A DNA stretch of 64,000 nucleotides from an uncultured Faecalibacterium sp. GTDB lineage: Bacteria > Bacillota > Clostridia > Oscillospirales > Ruminococcaceae. Both the position numbers and the translations under genes were made by a program. The notes under the pieces were generated by a model. It did not search any database. It saw only the letters and a list, made by a program, of their open reading frames with translations, and had not been told where the DNA came from. Shown here in pieces: positions 8,283-16,542 of this stretch (the first letter of the stretch is position 1; each line of letters starts with the position of its first letter). Location of the stretch: the NCBI GenBank assembly GCA_937907025.1, contig CALESJ010000006.1, positions 178,462 to 242,461 of the forward strand. The letters are read 5' to 3'.

Positions 8283-9127
8283 ATGGTTTCCCGGTCATCG
8301 GCCGTAAGCCGCCAGCCGCCTGCCGCTTTCTGCAGTTCCAGCGACTGATAATCCACATGATAGCCGGAGGCACCCGCCAGCCAGGTCAGGGTTTCTTCCA
8401 GTTCGTACAGGTCCTGGGCCTTCAGGTCGGTGAGGGTCCGGCTGCCGGCTTCCCGGGCACCTTCGGCCAGATTGGCCAGATTATCCGGGTATTGCCGGAA
8501 AAAGGCCGCCCACAAAGCCCCCTGGCTGCGGGACAGGGCGGTGGGCGTCTGCCCGGACAAGGCCGTCGCCCGGGTCAGAAAGTCCGCCGCCTGCCCGGCT
8601 GTAAGTTCCACCACCGATTCCGCTTCGCAGCCCAGTTCGGCCCTCTCCTCGGTGGTGAACACCGCCGCCGTATCAAACCTTACCGGGTCTTCCAGTCCCC
8701 AGATGGCAGAAAACGTATCGGCTGTGGCGGCCAGATAGGCATCCGGGGCAATGCCCAAGGTCTGCCCCAGCAGTTCCGACACCCGGGCCGGACCGGCGGA
8801 GAGATAGCACTCGGCCAGGGTGGTGGTGCCGGCGGGAGCCTTCAGGATCAGTTCCCCCGGCAGGGCACAGAACAGCGCAGCCTGTTCCGGACCATCCAGG
8901 CGCAGCAGCAGAAACGCCGGCTTGTCGGCCTGCACGGCCAGCAGCAGGCGATGGGTCTGCCGGGCCCCCGCCGGTTCGGCCAGCTGGGATTGTTCGGCGG
9001 CCGCCTGTTGAAGCAATTGCTGCTCGGTGCGCTGGGAGGCAAAAAAGACCACCGTTCCCATCATGGGAATGACCAGAAGTAAGGTCAAGACCAGGCTCTG
9101 GAAAAAAAGTCCGCGGCGTTTATGCAT
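8246..9127 (-). CDS. Membrane-anchored LCP-like protein, probably catalytically degenerate
   Basis: A 293-aa product with a basic N-terminus and one membrane segment (about residues 9-28), then an extracytoplasmic region. The stretch from RLLLAV to AECYLSAGPARVSELLGQ and then LGIAPDAYL follows the order of LytR-CpsA-Psr phosphotransferases (strand, K/R-D region, INAAYxxGG, GVPIDYYV). However, the catalytic Arg-Asp pair expected after the second strand is replaced by LPGELIL, so it is probably not an active teichoic-acid or glycan ligase. The last about 100 residues are of unknown type. The ATG at 9127 has AGAGGTG upstream. The assignment is by pattern only. Confidence 0.6.
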   Translation of the reverse strand: MHKRRGLFFQSLVLTLLLVIPMMGTVVFFASQRTEQQLLQQAAAEQSQLAEPAGARQTHRLLLAVQADKPAFLLLRLDGPEQAALFCALPGELILKAPAGTTTLAECYLSAGPARVSELLGQTLGIAPDAYLAATADTFSAIWGLEDPVRFDTAAVFTTEERAELGCEAESVVELTAGQAADFLTRATALSGQTPTALSRSQGALWAAFFRQYPDNLANLAEGAREAGSRTLTDLKAQDLYELEETLTWLAGASGYHVDYQSLELQKAAGGWRLTADDRETIQFLLEGGTAVE

Positions 9128-9208
9128 AAAGGACACCTCTTTGCTGCAAAATGTAGTCATAGCTTGGGCAAACAAGCCCGGCCTTATGCACAAAGGAGGC
9201 AAACGTTT

Positions 9209-9451
9209 ATGTATCATGCACCTTACGGCCCCCGCGGCGCCGAAAGCGAACAGGATGATTTCTGGACCGACATCATGGAAGGCGGCGATATGCTGCCCGG
9301 CATGATGCCCTCCGAACCGAATGCGATGAAGAAGGAATCTTCGGCCCGGAACCGGACCGAGGACACCGAAGACACCGGAACCACCGAGAACCGGGAATGG
9401 TTCGAGATGTCTGACCAGGACGACGAACAGCCGGAAGACAACGACTTCTGA
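9209..9451 (+). CDS. Small acidic protein of unknown function
   Basis: An 80-aa, strongly acidic, low-complexity product (many D, E, T; ends PEDNDF) with no cysteines or membrane segment. The ATG at 9209 has a perfect GGAGG 10 nt upstream, and a terminator follows at 9471-9501, both supporting a real gene. It is divergent from the LCP-like gene with only 81 bp between. I recognise no family; it may be a disordered cytosolic protein. Confidence 0.6.
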   Translation: MYHAPYGPRGAESEQDDFWTDIMEGGDMLPGMMPSEPNAMKKESSARNRTEDTEDTGTTENREWFEMSDQDDEQPEDNDF

Positions 9452-9470
9452 ATTTTCCGCAGACAAAAAA

Positions 9471-9501
9471 CGGCGGAGCGCCTTTCGCGGGCACTCCGCC
9501 G
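9471..9501. terminator. Bidirectional rho-independent terminator
   Basis: CGGCGGAG (9471-9478) pairs with CTCCGCCG (9494-9501), with further pairing inside. It has TTTTTG on the + side and AAAAAA before it, so it serves both the acidic-protein gene and the convergent cls gene. Confidence 0.8.
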
Positions 9502-9514
9502 TTTTTGTTTGTTG

Positions 9515-11068
9515 TCACATCAGGGGGCTGAACATACGCAGCAGGCAGTCCACGCCGCGCACCGCCACAGACCGTACCTTGTACTGGTCGGTGACCTCCC
9601 GGCTCTGGGCGTACAGGTCCACAAAGTCCTTCTGCACATCCTTCACCGCCTCACAGCCCGAGAACCAGCAGGCATTCTCAAAATGCAGGTAGAGGCTGCG
9701 GTAATCCAGATTGATGGTACCCACCACCGCGGCCTTGTCATCGGCCACTGCCTGTTTGGCATGGATAAAGCCGGGGGTATACTCAAAAATGCGCACCCCG
9801 TGGGCCGCCAGACGGGCGTAATGGCTGCGGGTGACCCGGTACACCATCTTTTTATCGGGAATGCCCGGGGTTACAATGCGCACATCCACCCCGCGGCGGG
9901 CCGCCAGAGTCAATGCCCGCTGCATCTCATCACTGATGATGAGGTACGGGGTGGTCAGCCACACATACTGGTCGGCGTGGGTGATCAGGTTGATGTACAC
10001 GTTCTCCCCCACGGGCTCTTCATCCAGCGGGTTATCGGCATAGGGCACCACCACGGCGTCGGAACGGCAGATGGTCTGTACCGGCGGCAGGAACGGCGCC
10101 GGGTCGATGGGTTCTTTCTGGGTAGCGCCCCACATCTGCAGGAAAATCAGGGTCAGGCCCCGGACAGCATCCCCTTCCAGACGCAGGCCGGTATCCTTCC
10201 AGGTCCCATAGGGATGGGTCAGATTGAAGTATTCATCCGCCAGGTTGTACCCGCCGGTGAAACCGATTTTACCGTCCACCACCGTGATCTTGCGGTGGTC
10301 GCGGTTGTTCATGATGATGTTCATGGCCGGGACCAGCGGGTTGAAGACCCGGCACTGAATCCCATGGGCACGCAGGCGCTGGGCAAAGGGCGGACTGATA
10401 AAACCCATGCTGCCCACATCATCGTAGAACACCCGCACATCCACCCCGGCAGCGGCCCGCTCCACCAGAATATCTTCCAGGCTGTGCCAGGCAGTGGAAT
10501 CCTCAATGGCGTGGTATTCCATAAAAATGAAATGCTGTGCACTGCGCAGGGCTTCCTGCTGGGCTTCCAGCGCCTCGTTGGTATCGCCGTAGAAGCGCAC
10601 TTCCGTGTTGTGGTAGACAGGATACCCGGCGGTGTTCTGCAGGTACTTTACCTGCCCGGCCAGGTCAGGCGCGGCCGCCTGCAAAGTATCTGTGACTGGC
10701 CGTCCCGATTCCACTTCCAGCTGCCGGGCCGGGTCCAGAGCCCGGTCAGCCCCTCGCAACCGGTGGCGCAGCGGCCACACGGCCACCGACTGGCCGAACA
10801 GCAGGTACAGGCAGGTACCCAGAACCGGGAACAGCAGGATCAGAATGATCCAGCTCAGGCGGAACGCCGAGTTCATGTTGCGGCCGTACACGGTAAAAAC
10901 AACCAGCAGAGCCAGCAAACTGGATGCCAGCTGAATAACGGCATAATACCGGGTCAGATACAGGGCAAAGCCCAGAATCCACCCCACCTGCAGCAGAACG
11001 GACAGGGCCACAAAGGCTGCCCGGCCAATGCTGTTGGGAATCTGCTGACGCTTTTCTTCGGTCTGCAT
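9515..11068 (-). CDS. cls: Cardiolipin synthase
   Basis: Cls joins two phosphatidylglycerol molecules to form cardiolipin and glycerol at the membrane. The 517-aa protein has two N-terminal membrane helices (about residues 20-60 and 70-95), then two phospholipase D-type HKD motifs: HRKITVVDGK (H258, K260, D265) and HAKQAVADDK (H436, K438, D443). Length and layout match bacterial ClsA-type enzymes. The start at 11068 (MQTEEKRQ) has AAAGGATG about 10 nt upstream and a promoter at 11111-11139. A much longer open reading upstream is not supported. Confidence 0.93.
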   Translation of the reverse strand: MQTEEKRQQIPNSIGRAAFVALSVLLQVGWILGFALYLTRYYAVIQLASSLLALLVVFTVYGRNMNSAFRLSWIILILLFPVLGTCLYLLFGQSVAVWPLRHRLRGADRALDPARQLEVESGRPVTDTLQAAAPDLAGQVKYLQNTAGYPVYHNTEVRFYGDTNEALEAQQEALRSAQHFIFMEYHAIEDSTAWHSLEDILVERAAAGVDVRVFYDDVGSMGFISPPFAQRLRAHGIQCRVFNPLVPAMNIIMNNRDHRKITVVDGKIGFTGGYNLADEYFNLTHPYGTWKDTGLRLEGDAVRGLTLIFLQMWGATQKEPIDPAPFLPPVQTICRSDAVVVPYADNPLDEEPVGENVYINLITHADQYVWLTTPYLIISDEMQRALTLAARRGVDVRIVTPGIPDKKMVYRVTRSHYARLAAHGVRIFEYTPGFIHAKQAVADDKAAVVGTINLDYRSLYLHFENACWFSGCEAVKDVQKDFVDLYAQSREVTDQYKVRSVAVRGVDCLLRMFSPLM

Positions 11069-11110
11069 GGTAACACATCCTTTCGGTCCGCAGAGCGGGC
11101 TCCTGCTGCC

Positions 11111-11139
11111 ATTGTAGCCCAAAAGCATAGCTTTGTAAA
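11111..11139 (-). promoter_or_regulatory. Predicted sigma-A promoter of cls
   Basis: Minus strand TTTACA (11134-11139), 17-nt spacer, TACAAT (11111-11116), about 40 bp before the cls start. Confidence 0.6.
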
Positions 11140-11174
11140 TGGCGTATCCAGGTCCTTTTGCGGCCAATAAAAAA

Positions 11175-11192
11175 GCCCCCGGGAACGGGGGC
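11175..11192 (-). terminator. Terminator of the rpe-rnfDEA2-rlmA operon
   Basis: GCCCCC (11175-11180) pairs with GGGGGC (11187-11192); on the minus strand the stem is followed by a T6 run. It sits 8 bp past the rlmA stop. Confidence 0.8.
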
Positions 11193-11199
11193 ATCAGAT

Positions 11200-12039
11200 T
11201 CAGGATTCGGCCCGGCGGTACAGCAAAAAACGGAAACCGATCTCGGTTGTCAGTTCGGTACAAGCCGCCAGACGAGCGGCGCCCTCGGTGGGCGTGTTGT
11301 AGTAGTAGGGTGTCATGGTGAAGAGTGCCTGGGCCATGGCATTGTCCAGGGTGATGGTATCGGTGACGACGCGCTCCCCTGCCGGGACAAAGCCGGGATA
11401 CTCGGTGCGGATATCGGGATTTTCGTAAGGCTTCTCGTACAGGACTTCCTTGAGTCCGAACAGATGCCGCGGGGTAGGCACCGCGTAGATCAGCAATCCG
11501 CCGGGGCGCAGCATGCGGGAAAATTCCGCCGCCGCAAAGGGGGAAAAAACGTTGAGCAGGATGTCCGCCCAGCCATCCCCCACCGGGGCACAAAAGCTGC
11601 CCCCCACCGCAAAGGCCGCCTGGGGCACCAGTTTGGCCGCCAGACGCACCGCCGGTTTGGACAGGTCGAACCCGATGAGCTGGGCTTCCTGTCCGGCGGC
11701 CGTGAGCATATCCAGCACCGTACGGTCGTAGCTGCCTTCTCCGCAGCCCGCATCCACGATATGGGGGGCCTGATGGCCGGCCTGCACGCACAGCTCCCCC
11801 AGTGCACGGCGGAACGGGTCGTAGGCGCCGCTCTGCAAAAAGGCGCGGCGGGCCGCCACCATGGCTTTCCCGTCGCCGGGGTCGGCGGCGTGGCGCTTCT
11901 GGATGGGCAGCAGGTTCACATACCCTTCCTTGGCAATGTCATAACTGTGGTTTTTGGCACAGCGCAGCGTTTTGCCCCACAAGCCCAAGGCACCGCCACA
12001 CACCGGACAACGCAGCCCGGATGCCTGTGCGGCGTTCAT
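11200..12039 (-). CDS. rlmA: 23S rRNA (guanine-N1)-methyltransferase, RlmA family
   Basis: RlmA-family enzymes methylate N1 of a guanine (G745 or G748) in 23S rRNA domain II. The 279-aa protein begins with the family zinc finger (CPVC at about residues 11-14, then CAKNHSYD), followed by the signature AKEGYVNLLP and DPGDGKAMVAARRAFL, and an S-adenosylmethionine-binding Rossmann fold (VDAGCGEGSY). Length is normal. Its ATG overlaps the stop of the upstream gene by 4 nt. Some family members change macrolide or tylosin sensitivity, but nothing here points to a resistance role. It is the last gene of its operon. Confidence 0.88.
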   Translation of the reverse strand: MNAAQASGLRCPVCGGALGLWGKTLRCAKNHSYDIAKEGYVNLLPIQKRHAADPGDGKAMVAARRAFLQSGAYDPFRRALGELCVQAGHQAPHIVDAGCGEGSYDRTVLDMLTAAGQEAQLIGFDLSKPAVRLAAKLVPQAAFAVGGSFCAPVGDGWADILLNVFSPFAAAEFSRMLRPGGLLIYAVPTPRHLFGLKEVLYEKPYENPDIRTEYPGFVPAGERVVTDTITLDNAMAQALFTMTPYYYNTPTEGAARLAACTELTTEIGFRFLLYRRAES

Positions 12040-12596
12040 TCGGCATCGGCCGGGGTTTCGGGTTCAGGGTCGCCCTCCACCGGCACGGTCACACCGCCGT
12101 GGGCGGCAATGTACTCTTCAAAATTGGCAAACTTCTGTTTGGGCGGGCGGCGGGTGATCAGCAGCAGGCCCACATCCTCAGGTTGGGATTCATGCCGGGC
12201 ACGGGAAGCGCTGGCCCGGCGGCCGGGCTGGGATTCCGCCTGGCGTGCGGGGCGCGGTTCCTGGGAGCGGCGCTGATTTTTGGGCTGGGCGGCCGGCTGC
12301 TGGGCCTGACGGCGGCTGCCATTGTTCTGGTTGCTGCCCTGGCCGTTATTCTGGGGATTGCGGCCCTTGCGGGGCTGCCCGTTTTTCTCGGCAGACGGTG
12401 CGTTTTTGGCGGCTGGCTGGGCATTTTTGCCCTGCTGCGGCTGCTGCGCCGTCTTGGCCGCGGCCTGCCCCTGCTGAGAACCGCCGCCCTGTCCGCCGCG
12501 GGAACGGCGGCGACGGCGGCGGTGCTGTTCCTGCTCGCCGGAGGCTTTCTCCTTATTCTGATTCTGCTGGGGTTGGGCGGGTTTCGTGTTCGGCAT
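12036..12596 (-). CDS. Basic, low-complexity, disordered protein
   Basis: A 186-aa product dominated by Q, N, K, R, A, G and P. It has an R-rich patch near residues 26-33, an RGG-like GGQGGGS run, and glutamine/asparagine repeats. Only the C-terminal 45 residues look foldable (DVGLLLITRRPPKQKFANFEEYIAAHG split by polar stretches). Such composition often goes with RNA or ribosome binding. That would suit its tight coupling to rlmA (4-nt ATGA overlap), but the function is inference. Because the codons are highly repetitive, annotation by composition alone is risky; its place in the operon supports it. Confidence 0.6.
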   Translation of the reverse strand: MPNTKPAQPQQNQNKEKASGEQEQHRRRRRRSRGGQGGGSQQGQAAAKTAQQPQQGKNAQPAAKNAPSAEKNGQPRKGRNPQNNGQGSNQNNGSRRQAQQPAAQPKNQRRSQEPRPARQAESQPGRRASASRARHESQPEDVGLLLITRRPPKQKFANFEEYIAAHGGVTVPVEGDPEPETPADAE

Positions 12597-12644
12597 TCGT
12601 ATTCCTCTTCTTCCTACGGTACGGTGTCAGAAGTCGGGCGCCCC

Positions 12645-13919
12645 TTATACCAGGGCTCGGCATTCGTTGTAATAGCGTTTTTCCTCGGCATGGCCCATGC
12701 TGAAGGTCTTGCGCGGCAATACGCCGCCCAGTACCACGCCGCGGAACAGGTCTGCCTTTTCAAAGGGAGGCAGCAGAATGGCGGCGGCATTCTCCCCCGC
12801 CAGGCTGCAGGCCGCCACCTGGCCGTGGATATAATCCACGCGGCAGGATGGATGGTCGGTGCACAGATCGGTGAGGAAAGCCTCCACCGTGCCCACCGCC
12901 AAAGGCTGGGGCGCATCGTTGAGGGTATATCTCCGGGCCATGGACGGTCCAAAGATGGTAAAGGTCTGCACCGGCATCCGGGTTTCCGCCTTGTGCTGCT
13001 CATTCCAGGCATCAAAGGCCCGGCACAGTTCCTGCACATTCATGCCGAAAACCACCCGGTGGATGGGTTCGATCTCAATGGCCGGGGAATGGACATTGCA
13101 CACTTCGGCCAGGCAGTACCGGGCCGGATGTGTGGCTTGCTCTTCCGGTGTAAGGGTTGCTTTCAGTTCTTCCCAGTACGCCTTGGCCGTGGCCAGAGAG
13201 TGGTTGCCATCCCCCACAGCCAGCACCATGGGCGGCTGCCCGGCCGCAGCGGGCCAGCGGGCGGCGAAGGCATCGGCATCGCCCAGGGCTTCCAGGGCCT
13301 TGTTGATCTGACCGATCAGCGCCGGATCTTCCACAGCCCAGCCGGTCAGATGACCGCCGCCCAGCATCAGGTCCCCGTCATACAGGCAGGGCAGTTCGGC
13401 TTTACGGCGGCCGATGGGTTCGATGAGGGTGCAGTTTTCGTCATCGGCCAGCATCATCACATGGGGTGTTTCCAGCTCGGCGCCCCGGCGAATGGCCAGG
13501 CGCGGCGGAATGCGTTCCACCACCGTGTTCTCACTGGGGCGAATATCGGTTTTGGCGCCGGGCTCATAGCTGTACGCTTCCAGGTCCACCATGCCCACCA
13601 GTCCCTGGCGGATACTGCCATCCAGCTGGGTACGCTCCACATACACATAGCCGTGGACCGTGCGGGTCAGCACATGGCGCCGGTATTCGGCCATAGCCGC
13701 ACGAATCTGCTTGAGCCGCTCCCCTTCCTCGGGTGTGCCCAGGTAGGCTTCGGGCAGAACGATATGCAGGGTACTGGGTTTACCGGCGGCACACTGCTCC
13801 GCACGCTGCCAGTAGTCAGGCTGGGAAGTAAACTGGTCAACCGCAATGCAGGCCCACGGGTCCAGCGGGACCGATGCATCGGGCAACAGAATATCCGCCG
13901 GCAGGAAACAGTTGGACAT
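12645..13919 (-). CDS. DUF1015 family protein
   Basis: A 424-aa cytosolic protein of the DUF1015 family, found widely in anaerobes and without an assigned reaction. The family signature VGDGNHSLATAK is present (GDGNHS about residues 236-241), as are the N-terminal PWACIAVDQFTSQPDYW-like start and the EIEPIHRVVFG stretch. The ATG at 13919 is preferred over an upstream TTG at 13928 because CGGAG lies 9-10 nt before the ATG. It lies 35 bp after the divergent rnfA and in the same transcript. Confidence 0.85.
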   Translation of the reverse strand: MSNCFLPADILLPDASVPLDPWACIAVDQFTSQPDYWQRAEQCAAGKPSTLHIVLPEAYLGTPEEGERLKQIRAAMAEYRRHVLTRTVHGYVYVERTQLDGSIRQGLVGMVDLEAYSYEPGAKTDIRPSENTVVERIPPRLAIRRGAELETPHVMMLADDENCTLIEPIGRRKAELPCLYDGDLMLGGGHLTGWAVEDPALIGQINKALEALGDADAFAARWPAAAGQPPMVLAVGDGNHSLATAKAYWEELKATLTPEEQATHPARYCLAEVCNVHSPAIEIEPIHRVVFGMNVQELCRAFDAWNEQHKAETRMPVQTFTIFGPSMARRYTLNDAPQPLAVGTVEAFLTDLCTDHPSCRVDYIHGQVAACSLAGENAAAILLPPFEKADLFRGVVLGGVLPRKTFSMGHAEEKRYYNECRALV

Positions 13920-13954
13920 TGGTATCAACTCCGATCAAAAGTAGGTTGATAAGA

Positions 13955-14605
13955 TCAGCGGGCCACGCCGTGCCCGACCAATCCGTAAATGGCCAAAGAC
14001 AGGATGCCGATGTAGATCAGGTAGCTGGGCAGGCCGCGGAAGATTGCGGGCACGTCCTTACTGCCCAGGCGGCGACGGCCCTCGTCCGCAACGAGCACCG
14101 CGAACAGGTATCCCAATCCGCTGCCAAATCCGAAAGCGGTGCACTGCAGCAGGTCATAGTTCTGGTTGGCACACAGCAGCAGCGTGCCCAGCACACTGCA
14201 GGTGCAGGTGGCCAGGGGCAGCTGTTCCCGGCAGGCAGTACGGTGCGCGGCAGGCAGAATGCCCAGCAACACCCACACCACCGCCATGGCAATCACGGCA
14301 CAGGTCAGGTACAGGATGGGCCGCAGAGAGGCAATGGGCAGCCAGTCCGGCAGGTACAGGTGCAGCACCGGCGACACATAGGTCATGCAGGCCCAGCCCA
14401 GCGGTGCGCTGAACAGCTGTACCAGAATGACCGGCGTGCAGTACTGCCATGTGTGCACATCGGGGTCGCCCACCAGTTTGATCAGACGGGACACACCCAT
14501 AGCGCGGGAGAACACAACGTTTTCAGCAAAAACGGCCAGAATGGCGTAGGAGATGAACTGCGCCACGCCCTGGAGAACCGTGAGTTCAGTGCTTACGGTC
14601 AACAT
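13955..14605 (-). CDS. Divergent RnfA-like membrane protein (second set)
   Basis: A 216-aa protein with about six helices of the Rnf/Nqr A-E family. ENVVFSRAMGVSR (residues 29-40) aligns with the RnfA motif NNFVLSRFLGICPFLGVS, but the ICPFL part that carries a cysteine ligand of the intramembrane Fe-S cluster is missing. The second half keeps a cysteine in LTCAVIA (C102), where RnfA has TTNCAVLG. The ATG at 14605 overlaps the upstream rnfE-like gene by 20 nt; a longer reading would be out of family. Gene order D-E-A matches a canonical rnf operon with C, G and B absent. It is probably part of a membrane redox module, partner unknown. Confidence 0.75.
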   Translation of the reverse strand: MLTVSTELTVLQGVAQFISYAILAVFAENVVFSRAMGVSRLIKLVGDPDVHTWQYCTPVILVQLFSAPLGWACMTYVSPVLHLYLPDWLPIASLRPILYLTCAVIAMAVVWVLLGILPAAHRTACREQLPLATCTCSVLGTLLLCANQNYDLLQCTAFGFGSGLGYLFAVLVADEGRRRLGSKDVPAIFRGLPSYLIYIGILSLAIYGLVGHGVAR

Positions 14606-15509
14606 ACAGGTGACGCACCTCCTCCTGTTTATAATGCACATAGGCACCGCCGATGGCTGTCCAGCCGGCGGCCAGCAGGCCCAGCAGCAGGAATCCGCCG
14701 GCCGGCTGTGCTGCCAGAGGCAGCAGCCCCACCGACAGCAGCGTCTTGCCGAACACCGAGCCATAGGCCAGCAGTTCGCGCAGAGCGCCCACCAGCAGAA
14801 TGGCCACGCACAGGCCGATGGTATTGTTGATGCCCTTGCGGAAAGCCTCGCCGATGGTTTCCAGTTCGGTGGCCTCCATACGTTTGACAATGACAGGCTC
14901 CACCACCATCATGGGCAGATAGATTCCCATAATGGAAAGGTCGGTGCCGAAGATATAGTACATAATGATGTACACCGGGATATACATGATTGCCGCAGAG
15001 TACGCATACACCACCGGGCGGAAACGGTTGCCGGTCAGATGGCAGATGGCCACAGCTAGCACGCGGGTGGTGGTGAGCAGCAGAATGGACAGCACGCACA
15101 GCATCAAGGCACGGTCCCCGTCGCTGGCCATGGCCACGATGGGCGCCAGGCCCAGGCCACGGACCATCACCGGGTTATTCAGCCACAGATGATCATCATG
15201 GATGTTCTGGGCCAGTTCGGCTTCCGCTTCGGCCCGGGTCTTGCGGGCGGGACGGCTTGGTTTGGGCGCCGCATGCGGAATTTCCGCTTCTGCCGTCTGG
15301 GTCTTGGCCGCCTGTTCGGCAGCAGCCGCAGCCGCTTCCTGTTCTACCTGCTGGGCCGTTTTGCCTTCGGCAGCGGCGCGGCGGGCACGTTCCAGCACCT
15401 CGGGAGAGAGCTGGGGAATAATAACAGTCTGGGAATGTTCCGGCTGATTTTTCTTGCGCGCAGGGCGCCCCGCCGGCTTAGAGGATTTCCGGGTTTGCTC
15501 GTTTTGCAA
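14586..15509 (-). CDS. Divergent RnfE-like membrane protein with charged N-terminal extension
   Basis: A 307-aa protein. Residues 1-105 form a Lys/Arg/Ala/Glu-rich, probably cytosolic and partly helical extension that ordinary RnfE lacks. Residues 110-307 form the RnfE membrane domain (NNPVMVRGLGLAPIVA; later IGEAFRKGINNTIGL, GALRELLAYGSVFG). Where RnfE has GLCP the protein has GLAP (A122), and the TNC motif is replaced by VEP (203-205), so both cluster cysteines are gone. The start is TTG at 15509, backed by a perfect AAGGAGGTGA 7 nt upstream; no ATG fits. It overlaps the rnfD-like gene by 32 nt. Confidence 0.75.
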   Translation of the reverse strand: MQNEQTRKSSKPAGRPARKKNQPEHSQTVIIPQLSPEVLERARRAAAEGKTAQQVEQEAAAAAAEQAAKTQTAEAEIPHAAPKPSRPARKTRAEAEAELAQNIHDDHLWLNNPVMVRGLGLAPIVAMASDGDRALMLCVLSILLLTTTRVLAVAICHLTGNRFRPVVYAYSAAIMYIPVYIIMYYIFGTDLSIMGIYLPMMVVEPVIVKRMEATELETIGEAFRKGINNTIGLCVAILLVGALRELLAYGSVFGKTLLSVGLLPLAAQPAGGFLLLGLLAAGWTAIGGAYVHYKQEEVRHLYVDRKH

Positions 15510-16503
15510 GCCGTTTCACCTCCTTCTTCATGAACTTCATGCGCTCGGCACGGCGGGAAACACGGTCCAGCCATTCGGGCACAGCACCGACGATCAGCAG
15601 TGCAAAGCAAACGCCGGTTTCATAGACGGTATTGTAACGGAAGACCGTGGTGGCCACACCCAGAAGCAGGCCGTAAATCAGCCGGCTGGTAAAGCGGTTG
15701 GGCTGGGTGACCGGTTCGCAGATCAGGAACACACCGCCGAAAGCCATACCACCGGTGAGCAGGATATACTTTTCCAGATAAACGCGCTGACGGATGAACT
15801 CCCAAGGGAAGCTGAACGCCGGCAGGTCGTTCAGATTGGGCAACAGCCAGGGCACCGCCACGCAGACGATGAGATACGGAATCAGGGTAGACAGCTGCAG
15901 GTGTCCCCGGCAAAGCAGGAACAGCCCGCAGGCCACAATGACCAGAAATGCACCGGTCCCCAGCGGGCCGCTGACGTTACCGGTGAGCAGATTCATGGTG
16001 GTGGCCGAAGGCAGACCGCCGCTGGACAGAGTGGTGTTCATGCCGGCGGCCAGAGCATCGGAGGTATTTCCCCACAAGGGCAGCACGGTGCCCGGGGTGG
16101 GGTAGCGGGTCATCTGGTCGGGCCAGGAAAGCGCCGCCACCGCCACACCCACCGCTGCCGGATGGAAGGGATAGTGGCCTTCACCGCCGAAGGTTTCCTT
16201 GATCAGCACGGCCACAATGACCGCAGCAACGACCATGAAGTAGGACACCGACGCCGGCATCATGAGTACGATCAGCGCAGCGAAGCATTCGCTGGAAGGT
16301 TCATGCGGCCGGTAGCCCGCACCATGCAGCGGGGTGACCAGGCAATCGCAGACATACGCGGTGAACAGACCCACCAGCATGAGCAAAATCGGCCGCGGTC
16401 CGTAGAAAAACCAGGCCATGGCCATGAGCGGGACACAGCACCACAGTACGTCTGCATAATAATCATAGTTGGCGCTTCGCTCGATCTTGTTACGGTTTGG
16501 CAT
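15478..16503 (-). CDS. Divergent RnfD-like membrane flavoprotein (second set)
   Basis: A 341-aa, roughly ten-helix member of the NQR2/RnfD/RnfE family, clearly different from the rnfD at 577-1560. Family marks are FGGEGHYPFHPAAVG, the flavinylation-type motif GLPSATTMN (T168), and LTGGMAFGGVFLICEP. The FMN-acceptor motif is therefore kept while the neighbouring RnfA/E-like proteins have lost cluster cysteines. The ATG at 16503 has AAAGGAGAG upstream. It lies 40 bp after rpe and overlaps the rnfE-like gene. Without an RnfG, C or B next to it, its electron donor and acceptor are unknown. Confidence 0.78.
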   Translation of the reverse strand: MPNRNKIERSANYDYYADVLWCCVPLMAMAWFFYGPRPILLMLVGLFTAYVCDCLVTPLHGAGYRPHEPSSECFAALIVLMMPASVSYFMVVAAVIVAVLIKETFGGEGHYPFHPAAVGVAVAALSWPDQMTRYPTPGTVLPLWGNTSDALAAGMNTTLSSGGLPSATTMNLLTGNVSGPLGTGAFLVIVACGLFLLCRGHLQLSTLIPYLIVCVAVPWLLPNLNDLPAFSFPWEFIRQRVYLEKYILLTGGMAFGGVFLICEPVTQPNRFTSRLIYGLLLGVATTVFRYNTVYETGVCFALLIVGAVPEWLDRVSRRAERMKFMKKEVKRLAKRANPEIL

Positions 16504-16542
16504 AAGCTCTCCTTTGGTGCCCGCCGTGCGGGCGGCGGTTGC

